DNA of 64,000 nt, taken from contig NC_059485.1 in NCBI RefSeq assembly GCF_018139145.2, forward strand, positions 16,429,698 through 16,493,697, given 5' to 3'. This stretch comes from Gymnogyps californianus. Lineage: Eukaryota > Chordata > Aves > Accipitriformes > Cathartidae. The notes under the pieces were generated by a model that saw only the letters and a program-made list of their open reading frames with translations, was not told where the DNA came from and did no database searches. This document shows positions 24,101 to 35,956 of this stretch, in pieces. The translations under genes and the position numbers were made by a program. Position 1 is the stretch's first letter. Every line of letters starts with the position of its first letter.

Positions 24101-25875
24101 AACACACATATAGGCAATCGCTTGAAGAAGAAAATGATCCAATTGGAGAGCAACTAAGACCTTCATGCATTTAAGTATTAATTCCATTCACAGATTTGTG
24201 AAGACATACAACAGACATTATATTGGATCTTATGAAAAGCGTTTTAATAGCATCAAGTAACGATGCAATTTCAAGGCTGTAGCAATTATTTACAAAATGT
24301 CTGAATATTTCAGACAAACTTGAAGAAAACTGGCTGCCCTTACTTACACTTGATCTCTTCTTGCAGACTAAAAACGACCTCCTTTTTCGCAGAGCTCATC
24401 TGAAGTAAATAAAGGCAACATGAAGCATTCTCTGAGATCTTCCTTGTAATTCCATGAATCAAGGAATCTATGACAATGATGTAATCTGACTTTTACAGCT
24501 TCCTTCAGACATATTTTTTTTTTACTTCCAGACTCAAGTTCTAAAACTCAAACATACAAAAGTACTGGCCTGAATTAATTTTTTGCCTATTTTTTGAAGA
24601 AGTACTTGGGCCCCTCTCACTTATGTGGTTTCTGAGGGAAAGAAGGAGGTTAGAATGATTACCAAAAAACCACACAGAAATCTGGCTCTGGATTTACATT
24701 AGCAGGAATAAAATTGTTAGCTAATTATATTTTTGGGTTTTATACTTCTCGGACAAAACTTCCTCATGACAAATTACAGAATTAGGCAGAACTGCTTTGT
24801 ATTATTCTTTCTTCTTAAGGATAATGAGACATTTCTTTCGTCAGTGTAGACTGCTGCACTGCCACCAAAATCCATGGGATTATACTCCTAATGGATTTCA
24901 CAGCTTGCCTCATAGCACAAAACAGTGCTAAAAAAAACAGTGCCTTGGAACACAGAAATACATTTATGTGTATTTCCTGCATTATATTCAATAGGTTTGG
25001 TAACAAATCATACCATTACCTCCAAAAACAACAGTCCCTTTCACACGCTCTAATGATGATGGAATATTCTGTAGCCCACATTTTAATAGACAAATCTATT
25101 AAAATACCAGAAAATAAATATAAATCATGTTATAGTAAATTTGTTTAAGCTGTCCCTTCCATGGCCATTTCCATATGTATAAATTACCATATGTGCTTAT
25201 ATAAGAACATGGATGAGAGCAAAACCAGAGGGATAAAGCCTCTTATTTATAATCCAGGACAGCAAATCCTCTTTGATCCAGTACCTGGGATTTTTTTCTT
25301 AACATTGCAGTGTACAAACAAGAATAATTTTCATGGTGACATTCAAACACACGAACAAGAGACCATCTGCCATGAGATGTCTCTCTTGTAACACTAGATT
25401 ACTTGTTTTATTATGAACACACAGTTAGTATACTTTTTAATTAAAGTGACAAAACCAAAATTGAGCAACAGTCAGCCTATTTATACTTATATACATGAGA
25501 AAACACATATTTAAACACATATTTATTTATATTGTGATAAAACAACTGAAAGTCCTGAATATTAAGATGCACTTACCTTTGTATCTTTATTTCTCACCAC
25601 ACTAAAGGATTAAGTGACAGAATATGCAAGCCTTTTATTAGGTCTTTAGAGATCTTTAATAGCTTTGAAAGAAAATGCGTTAACACTTACATTGCCACCA
25701 CTTACAATTAAGACAAAAGCAAATTTCACAGTAGACGTGGACCCCTCATAGCTCCCTATTTTATTAGAGAAAGTGGTATCTATTTTTATTTCATACTTTT
25801 GGAAAGAAGATCAAACTGAGTTTCCCTAGGCAAGGTAGAGCATACATACAAAGGAGTTGAGAAAAGACTACTTAC
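21111..25875. other. KATNIP: KATNIP intron between E12 and E13
   Basis: A 4.8-kb intron. It holds an old antisense CR1 relic at about 21555-21740. The rest is unique AT-rich DNA with only short random open frames. Confidence 0.65.
21555..21740 (-). mobile_element. Ancient amniote CR1 relic, antisense
   Basis: The order GGGCTGGAAAGGACATAA..., CATCCGGTCCATTTC, CCTATACCATTGTG, TTGATAGCCTATTCCAACACTTAATTAGCC parallels the antisense 3' end of old CR1 elements known from turtles and crocodilians, as I remember it. It is strongly diverged. Confidence 0.5.
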
Positions 25876-26016
25876 ACTGGGAGTTGTTGTGTTGTAATTC
25901 CAAATCTTGATCTTGGATATACCAAAGTCATGTGACCGGGTGGGATTGCGGATAACAAAGTAAAGTTGGACGGGCGGATGGAAAGGGCACATCCAAAGGA
26001 AGCTTTCCTTCGTGAT
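25876..26016 (-). CDS. KATNIP: KATNIP exon E12 (first repeat, middle)
   Basis: 141 nt (47 codons), phase 0 at both ends (TTTTTAG acceptor; AGT|GTAAGT donor). It encodes FLWMCPFHPPVQLYFVIRN, then HDFGISKIKIWNYN. These are the CPF and WNYN parts of the first beta-rich repeat, conserved with mammalian KATNIP. Being in phase 0 and a multiple of three, it could be skipped without a frameshift, though this would break the repeat. Confidence 0.97.
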
Positions 26017-29000
26017 CTAAAAACATGTACAAGCAGACCGTCACTAATACTCTTTCTCCTAAAGCAGGATATTTTAATTAACTCACTACCCCACAGAAAA
26101 ATACACATCGATTAGAAAAGTAACCATTTAATAAAATCTGCTACATTAAGAGAAAAACCTTAACCTCATTTCCAAACAGTAAATCTGACTCTCCTGCCTG
26201 TAAGACAGCTCACAACAACCTGACAATTAGATAAAGGTCAGCTGCTTGCTGTCCCAGTAAGACATCTGCATGCTCACAAATGACAGGCAGTCTGCCATGC
26301 TTTGTAACTGCAGGGTCAGAGCAAGCCCAGTTTATTTTAATCAAATTAATCAGCTTTGCAGGCACTAGAGGGGATCACTGAGCACAATGGACACTGTATA
26401 ATCATTTTACGATTTCTTAAAGTGCTTACACTTCTGTTTTGCCCTCTAAAGAGGGGAATCTTATCGAATTTTATTTCACTGCCTCTATTTTAATCAGGCT
26501 TTGCAGACAAATAATTTCACTTACAGATCTATTCCTTAGAGCTATATATAGGACTCCAGACTTGAAATTTTCTAAGATAACACAGAAACTCCCAACATGA
26601 ATTTTGGATGTCAGTCACAGATGACTGACAATCAAGACATTTTAAAGTACCAAAGAATGCCCAATTCTGGACATTGTTCAGAACTGCTACCTCTACATGT
26701 TCAGAAATGGAGGAAAAGGATGTGAGGCAGCTCAGAAAGAAGCAAGGAGTAAAGAGTTTCAGAATCAAAATGTTGAATGTTAATATACTTGATGTCAAAT
26801 GTTACCCCAAAACAGAGATGAATGAGGGCACGAAGTAAATATACAGACAACATTTCAGTGATCTGCGATTAGCAGATAAATTAGCTCCCTTTCTATTTTC
26901 AAGGACACACAGCACATGTAGTCACACAGTAGGTACACAAAGTCAGTATTTTTCCATAGCCTTTCACTTTGAAGTGAGTCTTTCAGTTTTTCCTGAAGGC
27001 AGTAACTACAAAACTTTCCTATCGAGTACTGTAGATGTGTGCCTAATGATGGTAAGGACAGAGCTCTGCCAGTCTGTTCAAAGATCTCGTGAATAGATCC
27101 ACTTCTCAGAATGGTCATCTTCGTATTCCAAGCTCTGATGGTTCACAATGTCTCTGCCCCAGAGGCCTCTCAAAAAGCTTTGGGAGACTGTTGTTGCTTT
27201 GAATGTCAGTTTTGGGCATAAACAGCCATACGAGTGCCAGACAGATTTAATCCTTTGTATATAAAAAAAGAAAGAAGCCTCTTAACATCAAAGAAATGAA
27301 GGATAGCCCTCAAACCAGCGTGAACCCAATTCCAGGATCAACTTCAAAGCTAGATCATGTTACTGAAGTCATACTATGAACAAGAATGATCAAAAAATCA
27401 TTTCCCAACAGCAGACAACATCTGATGAGCGATCCATCTCCAGACCTCTCAAGTCAGGACCTGATGCCCTAGAAATCAATAGGTTCTGGTGTGCACTGAG
27501 AAAGTGCCAGAGGTGCCTTCACAGGCGGGCGCCAGATTCAGCGCCAAAATGGACTCTGGAGAGACCTGTTCATGCTTGTCACTAGTTCCTCTGTAAAGCT
27601 GCACATGATCTTCCAAACAATAGAAGACGTATCAGAGCCAGGCTGAGTATTGTGTCTTGACTGAGAGGCAGCTGTAGAGATCATTTTGTTTATCAGTGGA
27701 AGTAACTGCTTAGGACTTAGGATACACATACTCACAGGTGTTAAAGTCTCTGTCAGCATGTCAAAGATCTGACACCAGAAACTGAAGGCACCTTGATGAA
27801 TCCATGCCAAAACTCATGAGACTGTGGAGGACTCTCATGTTTTATCACTAAGAGTGATGGTGATGTCTTTGCCTTTACATGATGTACTTGAGTCTGGAGT
27901 TACTGTCTTTGCAACTAGCACTGAAAAAATCTAGCCCAAAAGTTCTTTGAACCATCAGGGTGAACCTGATATGTCAGGAACTGGATCAAGGAAAAAAAGT
28001 GAGAGTGGGAACCTTTGGTCTTAGATTTTGTGGGAGACTGTCCCGAGACACTGCTTTGTGGGGGCACTGAAGGTATACCTGATGGAGAGTAAAGGAAGGC
28101 TCAAGCACTGTGAAGAGGAATTACATGGGTCTGAGGGTTCACCATTGTGAAGAAATACCTTTGTTAGGTATTTCTAGAATTATAGTTACCTGTCCTTGTT
28201 ATTCTGAGGTTTAAAAGACCTATATATGCATATAAGAATCAAAAAGGTTTACGGAAAACAATTTCAATGAAATGCCTAAGCTATGTCTTACTAAGCATTA
28301 TATCCCATCAGGCACTATTTCCTTAGTTAAGAGCACCTGATGTTCTGCCAGGCATTTTCTTCTTTTACAGCATATCACGAACTACAAGGGAGGAGGCAAT
28401 TTAAGCGTTCTTCTTAAAACTCTGCAAGGGTAATAAATAAACTAATAAATAAATAAAATCCCCGATCTTCAATAAGATTATGTCTACTCTCAAAGACAAA
28501 TGTACACCTAAATGATCAAAGATGGAAGCGTTTTAACCATGGTAAAGTGAGTTTTCCACAAAGTAAGTTTTTACGTTAAGTTTTCATTCTGTTGAAAATA
28601 CTAGTTGCTTGGAGATTCACTAATTTGTTGTTTTTTCTAATGCACCCAAAAGCTTTCCTGTATGATCTGAAATGTACACAAACTGGAAATCCTGCTTTGA
28701 CTTCTGAAGGAGTCTGCAGTTCAGTTATCACACATCCACATTCTAAGACCATATTCCCTATCCAGATTGCTTCTGCTCTGATGCAATACCTTTCCAGCTT
28801 CAAGAGAGATTACAGTGTCACAAATCAAAGGAATATACTAATCAATGAAATATAAAACCTCATTACTTAAGAATAATGGGATATATAAATAAATGAGAAA
28901 CGCTGAGAATAACAGGTTTACAATGGGTTAATGAATACATTACTACATAATTTATAATTATATCTAGAAAGTCTGCGAGCCAGTACTACTACTACTACTA

Positions 29001-30160
29001 CTGAGGGTCATCTGCCAGAGAGCACGACCTATAAAGGAGAATGGGTATTTATGACACCCAAACGACAATTTTCAGGAGACAGTAAGAAAGATGTTTCAAG
29101 TAAAAATATTAGTCTGGAAATAATACTCCCTACTGATTTTCAACTAAATTTCAAAATACTGCATATTTGCCCTCTTTCTATTCTCATTCACCCTGCAAGC
29201 TGAAAAGTATCACTAGCATGAAATGAGTTAGAATTTATATTTTTTAATAGACTAAGTCATTTAGTATCCTCATCCACTAAAATCATACTAATTTTTACTA
29301 GAATCCTAGCTCTAAAGGCCCATGGAGACAAAGGACACACAGTGAATGTGCAGCACAAATGAAATTATGGCTATATGAAGAGCTATGGACATTTGCAAAT
29401 CTCTTCAGTAGCATGAGAATTTCATACCAGTTATTGTCTTCTGTCCATTGTCTTTAGTATGTAAACACCTCATGTCTCCTCATCTTACTATCTCACAGAA
29501 GAGCCATGAAATACTTTTACCATGCCACACATTTTTCTTAATCTCTTGTTCAAAACTACCTACCTATGCATTCTTATTCTTCCATGATTATTCCCTAGGT
29601 AAAAAGATAACAAGGGGACAGGAGAAAATAGGCATGTTTCCTTCTTAAGTTTACTTAAATTCATATTAAACATCTGGAAGAAGTTAGCAGTGAAGCTCCT
29701 ATACCTTCAGATCACAAGAATTACTTAAGTTTATCAGCAGACATACTGTAAAAATGTGAAATTCCCTGTCCTTAAAGTTTTTTGATCTCGTTCTACAGAT
29801 ACTATGATTACATTACAATACTTTAAAAACTGAATGTGTTCTTTCATCCAAGACAATACCACAGAGTTAAGATATAAGGAGGCAGAGTTAAAGCTGCCTC
29901 CTTCCAGTTGCTCAGTTAAGTAAGTCAGGCAAATTAATCAAATTCTGTTCTAAAACAAAATTATAACTGAATACCAACGTCTTGGACAGGAAAGCTGGAT
30001 TTGTTAATAAGCAATGTTTGTATTTTTTTAAATGATCAGATAGTTGTTATGCAAGTCAGGTTCAAAATGCAATCATGTTTCTAAACAAAAAACCTAGTGA
30101 TAGAATATTAAAGAAATATTATAATGAGAAATTTTCACATCCAGGACTAAGCTGTCTTAC
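26017..30160. other. KATNIP: KATNIP intron between E11 and E12
   Basis: A 4.1-kb intron. A (TAC)6 microsatellite lies at 28984-29002, and an AAATA-rich patch at about 28432-28458. I recognise no transposon or exon. Confidence 0.6.
28984..29002. repeat. (TAC)6 microsatellite
   Basis: Six TAC triplets in a KATNIP intron, far from splice sites. Confidence 0.9.
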
Positions 30161-30367
30161 ATTTAAGTTCTTATTGACCAAGCAGCACAAATCCCCTGGG
30201 TTGTCAGCATTTCGAATGTCCACATCATGAGGAGACACAAATATCTTTTCGTTGTATAAATCAAAGAACTCCACCTCACTCAGGCCCACGTTTACTGGAT
30301 TTCCCCAGTTAGAAAGAAGTTCCATAGTCACATAAATGGCATCATGTACTTCCATACTGGTTGTCAT
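30161..30367 (-). CDS. KATNIP: KATNIP exon E11 (first repeat, start)
   Basis: 207 nt (69 codons), phase 0 at both ends (GTCCAG acceptor; AAT|GTAAGA donor). It encodes YVTMELLSNWGNPVNVGLSE, then VEFFDLYNEK and SPHDVDIRNADNPGDL. This is the opening of the first repeat (WG....GL..hE), strongly conserved with mammalian KATNIP. Confidence 0.97.
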
Positions 30368-30799
30368 CTGGACCGAAATGAAATATGGTATAAACGTAAG
30401 TGACAAAACAATAAAATGTGGAACAAAATAAAGACTGTTAAGACTACAATACTGACGAGTCAGAAGCAAAAAGCTTGCAAACTCAAGGCTATCTGGATGA
30501 CATTCAATCATTCTGGGTTCCACCAATTCTGCCCCACATCAACTAATAAATCTATGGCAGGGTAAGGGAAGAGAACTTATCACCCTCTTACAACGCCTAA
30601 AGAGAAAACAGCTCTCTGTTCTTTGTCTGATTCTTTCGTCACTCTGAAGAACAAAGGGATGGTGATAAAATATCTTCCCCTACCCTGCCATAGGTTTATT
30701 AGTTGACGTGGGGCAGAATCGGTGGAAAACAAATCATTCAATGTACTTTTATTTCAGTAATACTGGGAAGCATCAGTTATGGTGCACATATACACAAAC
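30368..30799. other. KATNIP: KATNIP intron between E10 and E11
   Basis: A 432-bp intron in which I see no repeat or other feature. Confidence 0.7.
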
Positions 30800-30914
30800 C
30801 TTCTCTCTCAACGTGGAATCTACTTCAGATATGTCATCAGACAGGAATATGTCATTATCACAGGCAGAATGGCTCTCAGGCTCCGGAAGGACTTTCACAA
30901 GTTTCTTCTGTTGT
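30800..30914 (-). CDS. KATNIP: KATNIP exon E10
   Basis: 115 nt, entered in phase 2 after GTTTCAG and left in phase 0 at AAG|GTTTGT, a weaker donor than its neighbours. It encodes QQKKLVKVLPEPES and DIFLSDDISEVDST. It is an acidic, probably disordered stretch leading into the first repeat. I do not recognise the residues with certainty; phase and splice sites on both sides support it. Confidence 0.85.
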
Positions 30915-31364
30915 CTGAAACATACATATTCTTTTATGTGTTACTTCCTCATAATTCTTGTATTTTTAAGAAGTCGTTTAGTTGGTGTGAAGGTGAAGAG
31001 ATGATAGGATGAATCCACACACCCCATGGAAGAATCCCATGTACTCCCACGTTGAATGACAACCATTGCAGCATCCCACCTTAGAGTTTGGTTAAAAGAC
31101 TGGGCTCTCATTCTCAGCTGGTTCTAAGGCAGTCTGAGAAAGTAATACATACGTAATATAAAGACAAACAGAGGGAGATGTTGGCAGTTCCCTGATCCAC
31201 AGAGACTGGCCAAAGGCTGGAACTTTCTCCCTGATTTGCTACTACTTGCATGATGTCTCAGGTATTTAAAGATTATCAGGTGTAGTGGTACTACACTACA
31301 TCTGGAGCTATACTGAAAAATATCTCTTCAAAAAAGGAAGCTAGCCTTAAAGGAATATATATAC
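30915..31364. other. KATNIP: KATNIP intron between E9 and E10
   Basis: A 450-bp intron in which I see no other feature. Confidence 0.7.
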
Positions 31365-31477
31365 CTGCTTCCAAAAGGACAAATTCTCTCAACAGCTTTT
31401 GTGACTGCAGTCCTTGTCTGGCTTTTTTCTGGAGGTTCAGCCATTGCAGAAACAACAGATGAAACAGAAAATTTCTT
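31365..31477 (-). CDS. KATNIP: KATNIP exon E9
   Basis: 113 nt, entered in phase 0 after a strong pyrimidine tract (CTTTTTCTTACTTAG) and left in phase 2 at GCAG|GTATAT. It encodes a Ser/Thr/Lys-rich linker with MAEPPEKSQTRTAVTKAVE. It is needed to carry phase 0 of E8 to phase 2 of E10. Support is from splice sites and phase more than from recognised homology. Confidence 0.82.
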
Positions 31478-33585
31478 CTAAGTAAGAAAAAGATGAACAT
31501 GTTTCATTCACATTGTTCTCCACATACCAATGAGTATCAGTCTGCATCTCTGGAATAAATAAGAGTTTGGGCCCAGCTCTAGTCTCAGCTAACCTTAGCT
31601 AATCTGTTACTCTATACTGAGTTAAAGCACATTTAACAGAATTGGTCTTGATTTGCAATGAAAGAGCTGAGCTTGGAGCTTGATCTTCTATGTGAAAGAA
31701 AAGTAACGTAAAAGCATTGTCTGATGACTATTAAAAACATATATATATGTCTGAAATCTCATTGTACACATTTGGTAAGACTCAGAGTTGGCCAAAGCTT
31801 TGGCACAGGTCTGCCTAGACTTTCTCCTTCTCCAAAAAAGGATCATAAAGACTTTTAAAGCCAAAAAGGCTTAGTTTTACGAGAATAAAATCTTGATTTA
31901 CTTTTTGAAATATAGAACTATCAGTAGTGACTATCTAAGAGAAAACAGAGGAAAAGTCCTCCAGTTCTTACAATGCTATGGGCTCTTTCTCTGCCCATAC
32001 CCCACTTTGTAAGTATGCCCTGCTCCCTTTGTTATTTTTCCTAAATATTTGTTGGTAGCTTCTGTCAGAGACAGAATACTCAGCACAGTGAATAACTAGT
32101 CAGATGAGGAATGGCAGTCCTTCTGTTCTTAGGTCACTTCCATGTCTATAATTTTTGAAGAGTAAGAGAACTTTAAAATGCTTAGAAGTTAATTACTTTT
32201 TTAGTATTAAAAATTCTGCGTTGTTATACATTTAAATATCAGCTAAATAAAGGCCAAGTTCCACAATCCCTTAATTGTGTAAGCAAAATTAAATTACTTC
32301 TGGAAGATCATTAGGTCAGCTTTAAGACTGAGAACTCACAGTCGGTTTTTGAAACTCCATCTCAAGTGTCAGGGTAAAATTACATCTATTTTAAGTATTA
32401 TTTCATTATTTTTCATTTAAGCACAACAATATTAAAATTAGTCCTAATGTTAGCAGGAAGATACATTATGTGAGAATATTCAATGGAATTTGTTCTCTCA
32501 ATCACAAAGCTATAAATATCTCAAAAACAAGAGGAATAAGATTGAAAAGTTGGCCTAGATGGTGAAATCATATGTAAAGTACTTACCTGTAGTAAAAGAA
32601 CATTTTCACCCTTGCTCCTAACCAAAACTCCCCAGAAACCTAATGTTGGCTCAGCGATGACAGTGGATACATATTCATCATAGCACCAACTCATAACTTC
32701 AGGGAGCATCAGCTTAGGTTAAAGTAGTCAGCTGTCTTGGAAACTCTCAGAATTCAAATGAGTAACTCCAAGAATGTCTAGGCATATCTCTTTTCCTTCC
32801 TATAAAAATGAGTCTCCTAAACACCAAACTGGAAGCAGACTTTGAATCCATGAACGCTGTCCGTAACAGATAGTTTTGTAAATTTCAGTTTATGCTCCAA
32901 TTTCTTTATGCACTTTCTTTCTGTTATGAGAACTGAGTTATTGGTTATGCTCAAAGTTTAGCTAGGATTGTCAACACAAACCTCCTCATTCTTTAACTTA
33001 ACGAGGAATAATGGTCTGACCTGAATCAGAAGGGAATGGATTTTTGTTGATTTTCTTGTTTATAAGATGAGTTTTTAATTGTTTTTAAACATGGTTGTTG
33101 GAGATAAGAGACGTACACACATTGGTGCGGAAAACCCATACTAGCTCCTCCTCACTAAGAGCTAGCAGTGTACATGACAGCTCTGCTCCAAAAGCAGAGC
33201 ATGTATTCACAGGGAACAGTGCCCATATTAATGAGTCCAGTAGGAAGGTAGGATTTATTGGTATGGAAATCACACATTATCTTGTTTAAGAAGCTTCCAG
33301 AATGAAAATGGCTTAACCGGGTCTGCAGCTGTGCATTTGACTGTATAGACATATCATGTGACTGGTCTATCAGTTGCTCGGTGATCCCTGAAATGAAGAG
33401 AGAGCTGTGGGATGCTATCCTGAGGAAGCAGATAAAGAAAACCACCCTATGGAAGAATAATACAAATTCAATTACACTTAAGAGGCATCACCACTCATTC
33501 ATACACAATCTTAATGTATAAGAGATTGTAATTCATGGGGGTTTTGCCACTTGATCAAACAGCTGTCTTCTGTATTTTGCCATAC
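31478..33585. other. KATNIP: KATNIP intron between E8 and E9
   Basis: A 2.1-kb intron. It contains an in-frame candidate cassette exon at 32587-32712, listed separately, and an exon-like decoy at 33318-33387. No transposon recognised. Confidence 0.6.
32587..32712 (-). CDS. Candidate in-frame cassette exon of KATNIP
   Basis: 126 nt (42 codons) flanked by a CCTAAG acceptor and a strong CTACAG|GTAAGT donor. It is open in phase 0 to phase 0, exactly the phase between E8 and E9, so inclusion would not disturb KATNIP. The residues (for example WCYDEYVSTVIAEP and LGFWGVLVRSKGENVLLLQ) are unlike the disordered flanks and I do not recognise them in KATNIP. The acceptor has only a modest pyrimidine tract. 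It could be a lineage-specific exon or a chance open stretch. Confidence 0.25.
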
Positions 33586-33749
33586 CTTTTGAGGGCTTGT
33601 GGAAACTGTCTGCCTTTGCAGATCTCTCTGCAAGACTTCATTTTCAATTTGCATTGCTTTAACCACAGCTGAAACTGAGAGATCAGGATCCTTCTCACAC
33701 ACATGCTTTCGAGTTGCTGAAAGCGGTCTTTCTGGTCGACTTAACGGTC
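33586..33749 (-). CDS. KATNIP: KATNIP exon E8
   Basis: 164 nt, entered in phase 1 after GGTGGCAG and left in phase 0 at AAG|GTATGG. It encodes PLSRPERPLSATRKH, then DLSVSAVVKAMQIENEVLQR. The second part looks like a short amphipathic or coiled-coil helix. It fits the conserved central region of KATNIP before the first repeat. Confidence 0.92.
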
Positions 33750-35806
33750 CTGCCACCGAAAGAAGGAAGGAATATTCATTTGCCCGGACATACAAGTATG
33801 GAACATTACAACAGCATGCATTTGAAACATCTGATTCAGTTACTGACACAGGGCTTTGCTAGCAGTCTGTAACCATCCCAAGCAAGGCTGAATTGCTCCA
33901 ATTTGTTTTTATATTAAGATTCCAGGTCGCGTCTACTTTAGACAACAGCTGAAACAGTATCATAAGAGGAGGAAAACTGACAAATGAGAAACATAATTTT
34001 TATGCTTTAAGATTTTTTGTACTTGCTTTGTTCCAGTATTTAATGGAAGTGTCTTGTAACAGTTCACTGAAAAAGAAGTATATATAATTTCAGCACACCA
34101 GAATTTTTCAGTGTAACTGGGGTGTTCAGCTATTTTGGAGGAATCCCCAGAGTCTTCTAGCAAAACAAGGGGAGTCAGGAGTTGCTATTTGCAAGGCAAA
34201 ATAAATGACCTTATCACTTAAGTAGTCATCAAAATGCTCATACGCATCCCATTCTTCCCAAACATCACGGAGAAATAAAAACGTCACAGCCTATAAACAG
34301 GTTTAAAAGAAAGGAAATAAAATTTAACAATAGAGGATCTGAGATTGGACTAAAAGAGAAGCACAGTGGTTATATTCAAGGACTTCAAAAGTCAAGGGAA
34401 GAAAAGAGACCGAAGTTGTACAGACATTTAGATCAAGTGAAAATATTGAAGAACAGGCCGATATGCAAGCATGCTCATAACGCTACAGTGAGGCTTAGTA
34501 AGCAGGACAGTGAAATGGCAGTGGACGCTAGTAACATGAAGCCTATCTTGAAGAGACAGGAAGTTAAAACTGAACTGAGATTTGCGTGCATTCACACTCT
34601 TTAAGCCCCATGCCATCCACACTCATAAAAACTTTCAACAAGCATTCGTCACCTCTGCAAATACAGGGACAGAATAAAGTCTTTTTATTTTTCTGTACTA
34701 TACCATCCCCCTGAAATGAAATTAATTCAAGGATTTAAAGTGATAGTTGGACAGAAATAGTTCTAACAAGCACTATTATAATCTGAGAAAATGCTACACA
34801 CATCTTTGGAAAGCGCTCAAAGCAAGCATCTGCTGAGACAGATGGTGGGTGAGGGTCTCAGAAGCTACAAAGAGGATTTATTCTGAAGCCAAGAAGAATT
34901 AGCTTCTTTTCCTCATTTTGGTTTTCTGCCAACTAATAAATTAATATTTTGACTTTTCAAAACCATTAGCTTTACTGCTTTCTTGGGACACATCTGGATT
35001 TTGCTTTTTTGAAAAGAGTGTCTTAACCATAGAGAAAAAACTTTATCTCAGACCTTTCAGAACTCAAGTTCATCAGACTCGTTCCATTAAGGAACGAGTG
35101 CTGAAATAACTGCAGCCGTGATTTCAGCCCCTAGATTTGGGGTTTGGTGGGGTTTTTTTAGCCCAGGTAAAGACCACACCTTAGCAGCAGATTTCTAGAA
35201 TAAGCAGCAGTGCCTTCAAAATGGCGTTCTCCAGTCCAGGAAAAACATTTTCCAGTATGGTACTAGATACTGGCATATTTACCCAGCACTGGAGACTGAT
35301 CTGTAGCGTTCAAGGTGTAATTCAAGTACAGTCCCAAGCAGCAACAGCTAGTTTTGCTGTGCTGTGGAAAACTATGCCTTTATTGCTATAAATGCATTGT
35401 GTTAAAATCTTCCACCAAAGCATCTATTGCTGATTTTGAGAAGACACACTTCTGTTAATACCACAGAGAACAGATCTCCATGAGGAAAGTGGGAAACACA
35501 GAGCAAGCACAAGGACTGAAAGGGAGAGGAAAAAGTCTTATGCTGTGGAAGCAAAAAGAGAAGGAAGGTAGTAAAGATGTAGCAGAAGACTAAAGTATAC
35601 AGGCTCTGGACTTTCTCACAATTTTACTTAGTCAAAACACTCGAGGTGGTAAAAACAACAACAGAAACCTGACAAAAAAAACACCAAAAAAAGGACAACA
35701 GCTAAGAAAAATCACATGACAGATGTGTGCTGAAATTACATCTGAGCCAGAGGGGAAAAAAGCATGAAAACTCTCCTTACTGACATTATATATTCTTATT
35801 TCTTAC
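33750..35806. other. KATNIP: KATNIP intron between E7 and E8
   Basis: A 2.1-kb unique AT-rich intron. I recognise no repeat family or exon in it. Confidence 0.65.
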
Positions 35807-35956
35807 TAGGACAAATTCTTTCATGTCTTTCCTGGTGCAAGAACTCAGCAGAGAGTGGCCGAGTGATTTTATTTTTTACCACGATTGGTCGGACAGGAAT
35901 GTACATTTCCGCATTATCTTTTCTTTTTGCTGAGAGAACTCGTAGTGGCTTCACTT
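35807..35956 (-). CDS. KATNIP: KATNIP exon E7
   Basis: 150 nt, phase 1 at both ends (CTTGCAG acceptor; CCTA|GTAAGA donor). It encodes KVKPLRVLSAKRKDNAEM, YIPVRPIVVKNK and RPLSAEFLHQERHE. The basic, proline-containing stretch is well conserved by eye with mammalian KATNIP. It could contribute to the known microtubule binding, but that is inference from charge. Confidence 0.94.

Noticed and set aside
33318..33387. Exon-like segment on the minus strand with an ATTTCAG acceptor
   Set aside because: Its only open frame needs phase 1, while E8 ends in phase 0; in phase 0 it meets a stop at once. The donor (CCG|GTTAAG) is weak. At most a poison exon, without evidence.
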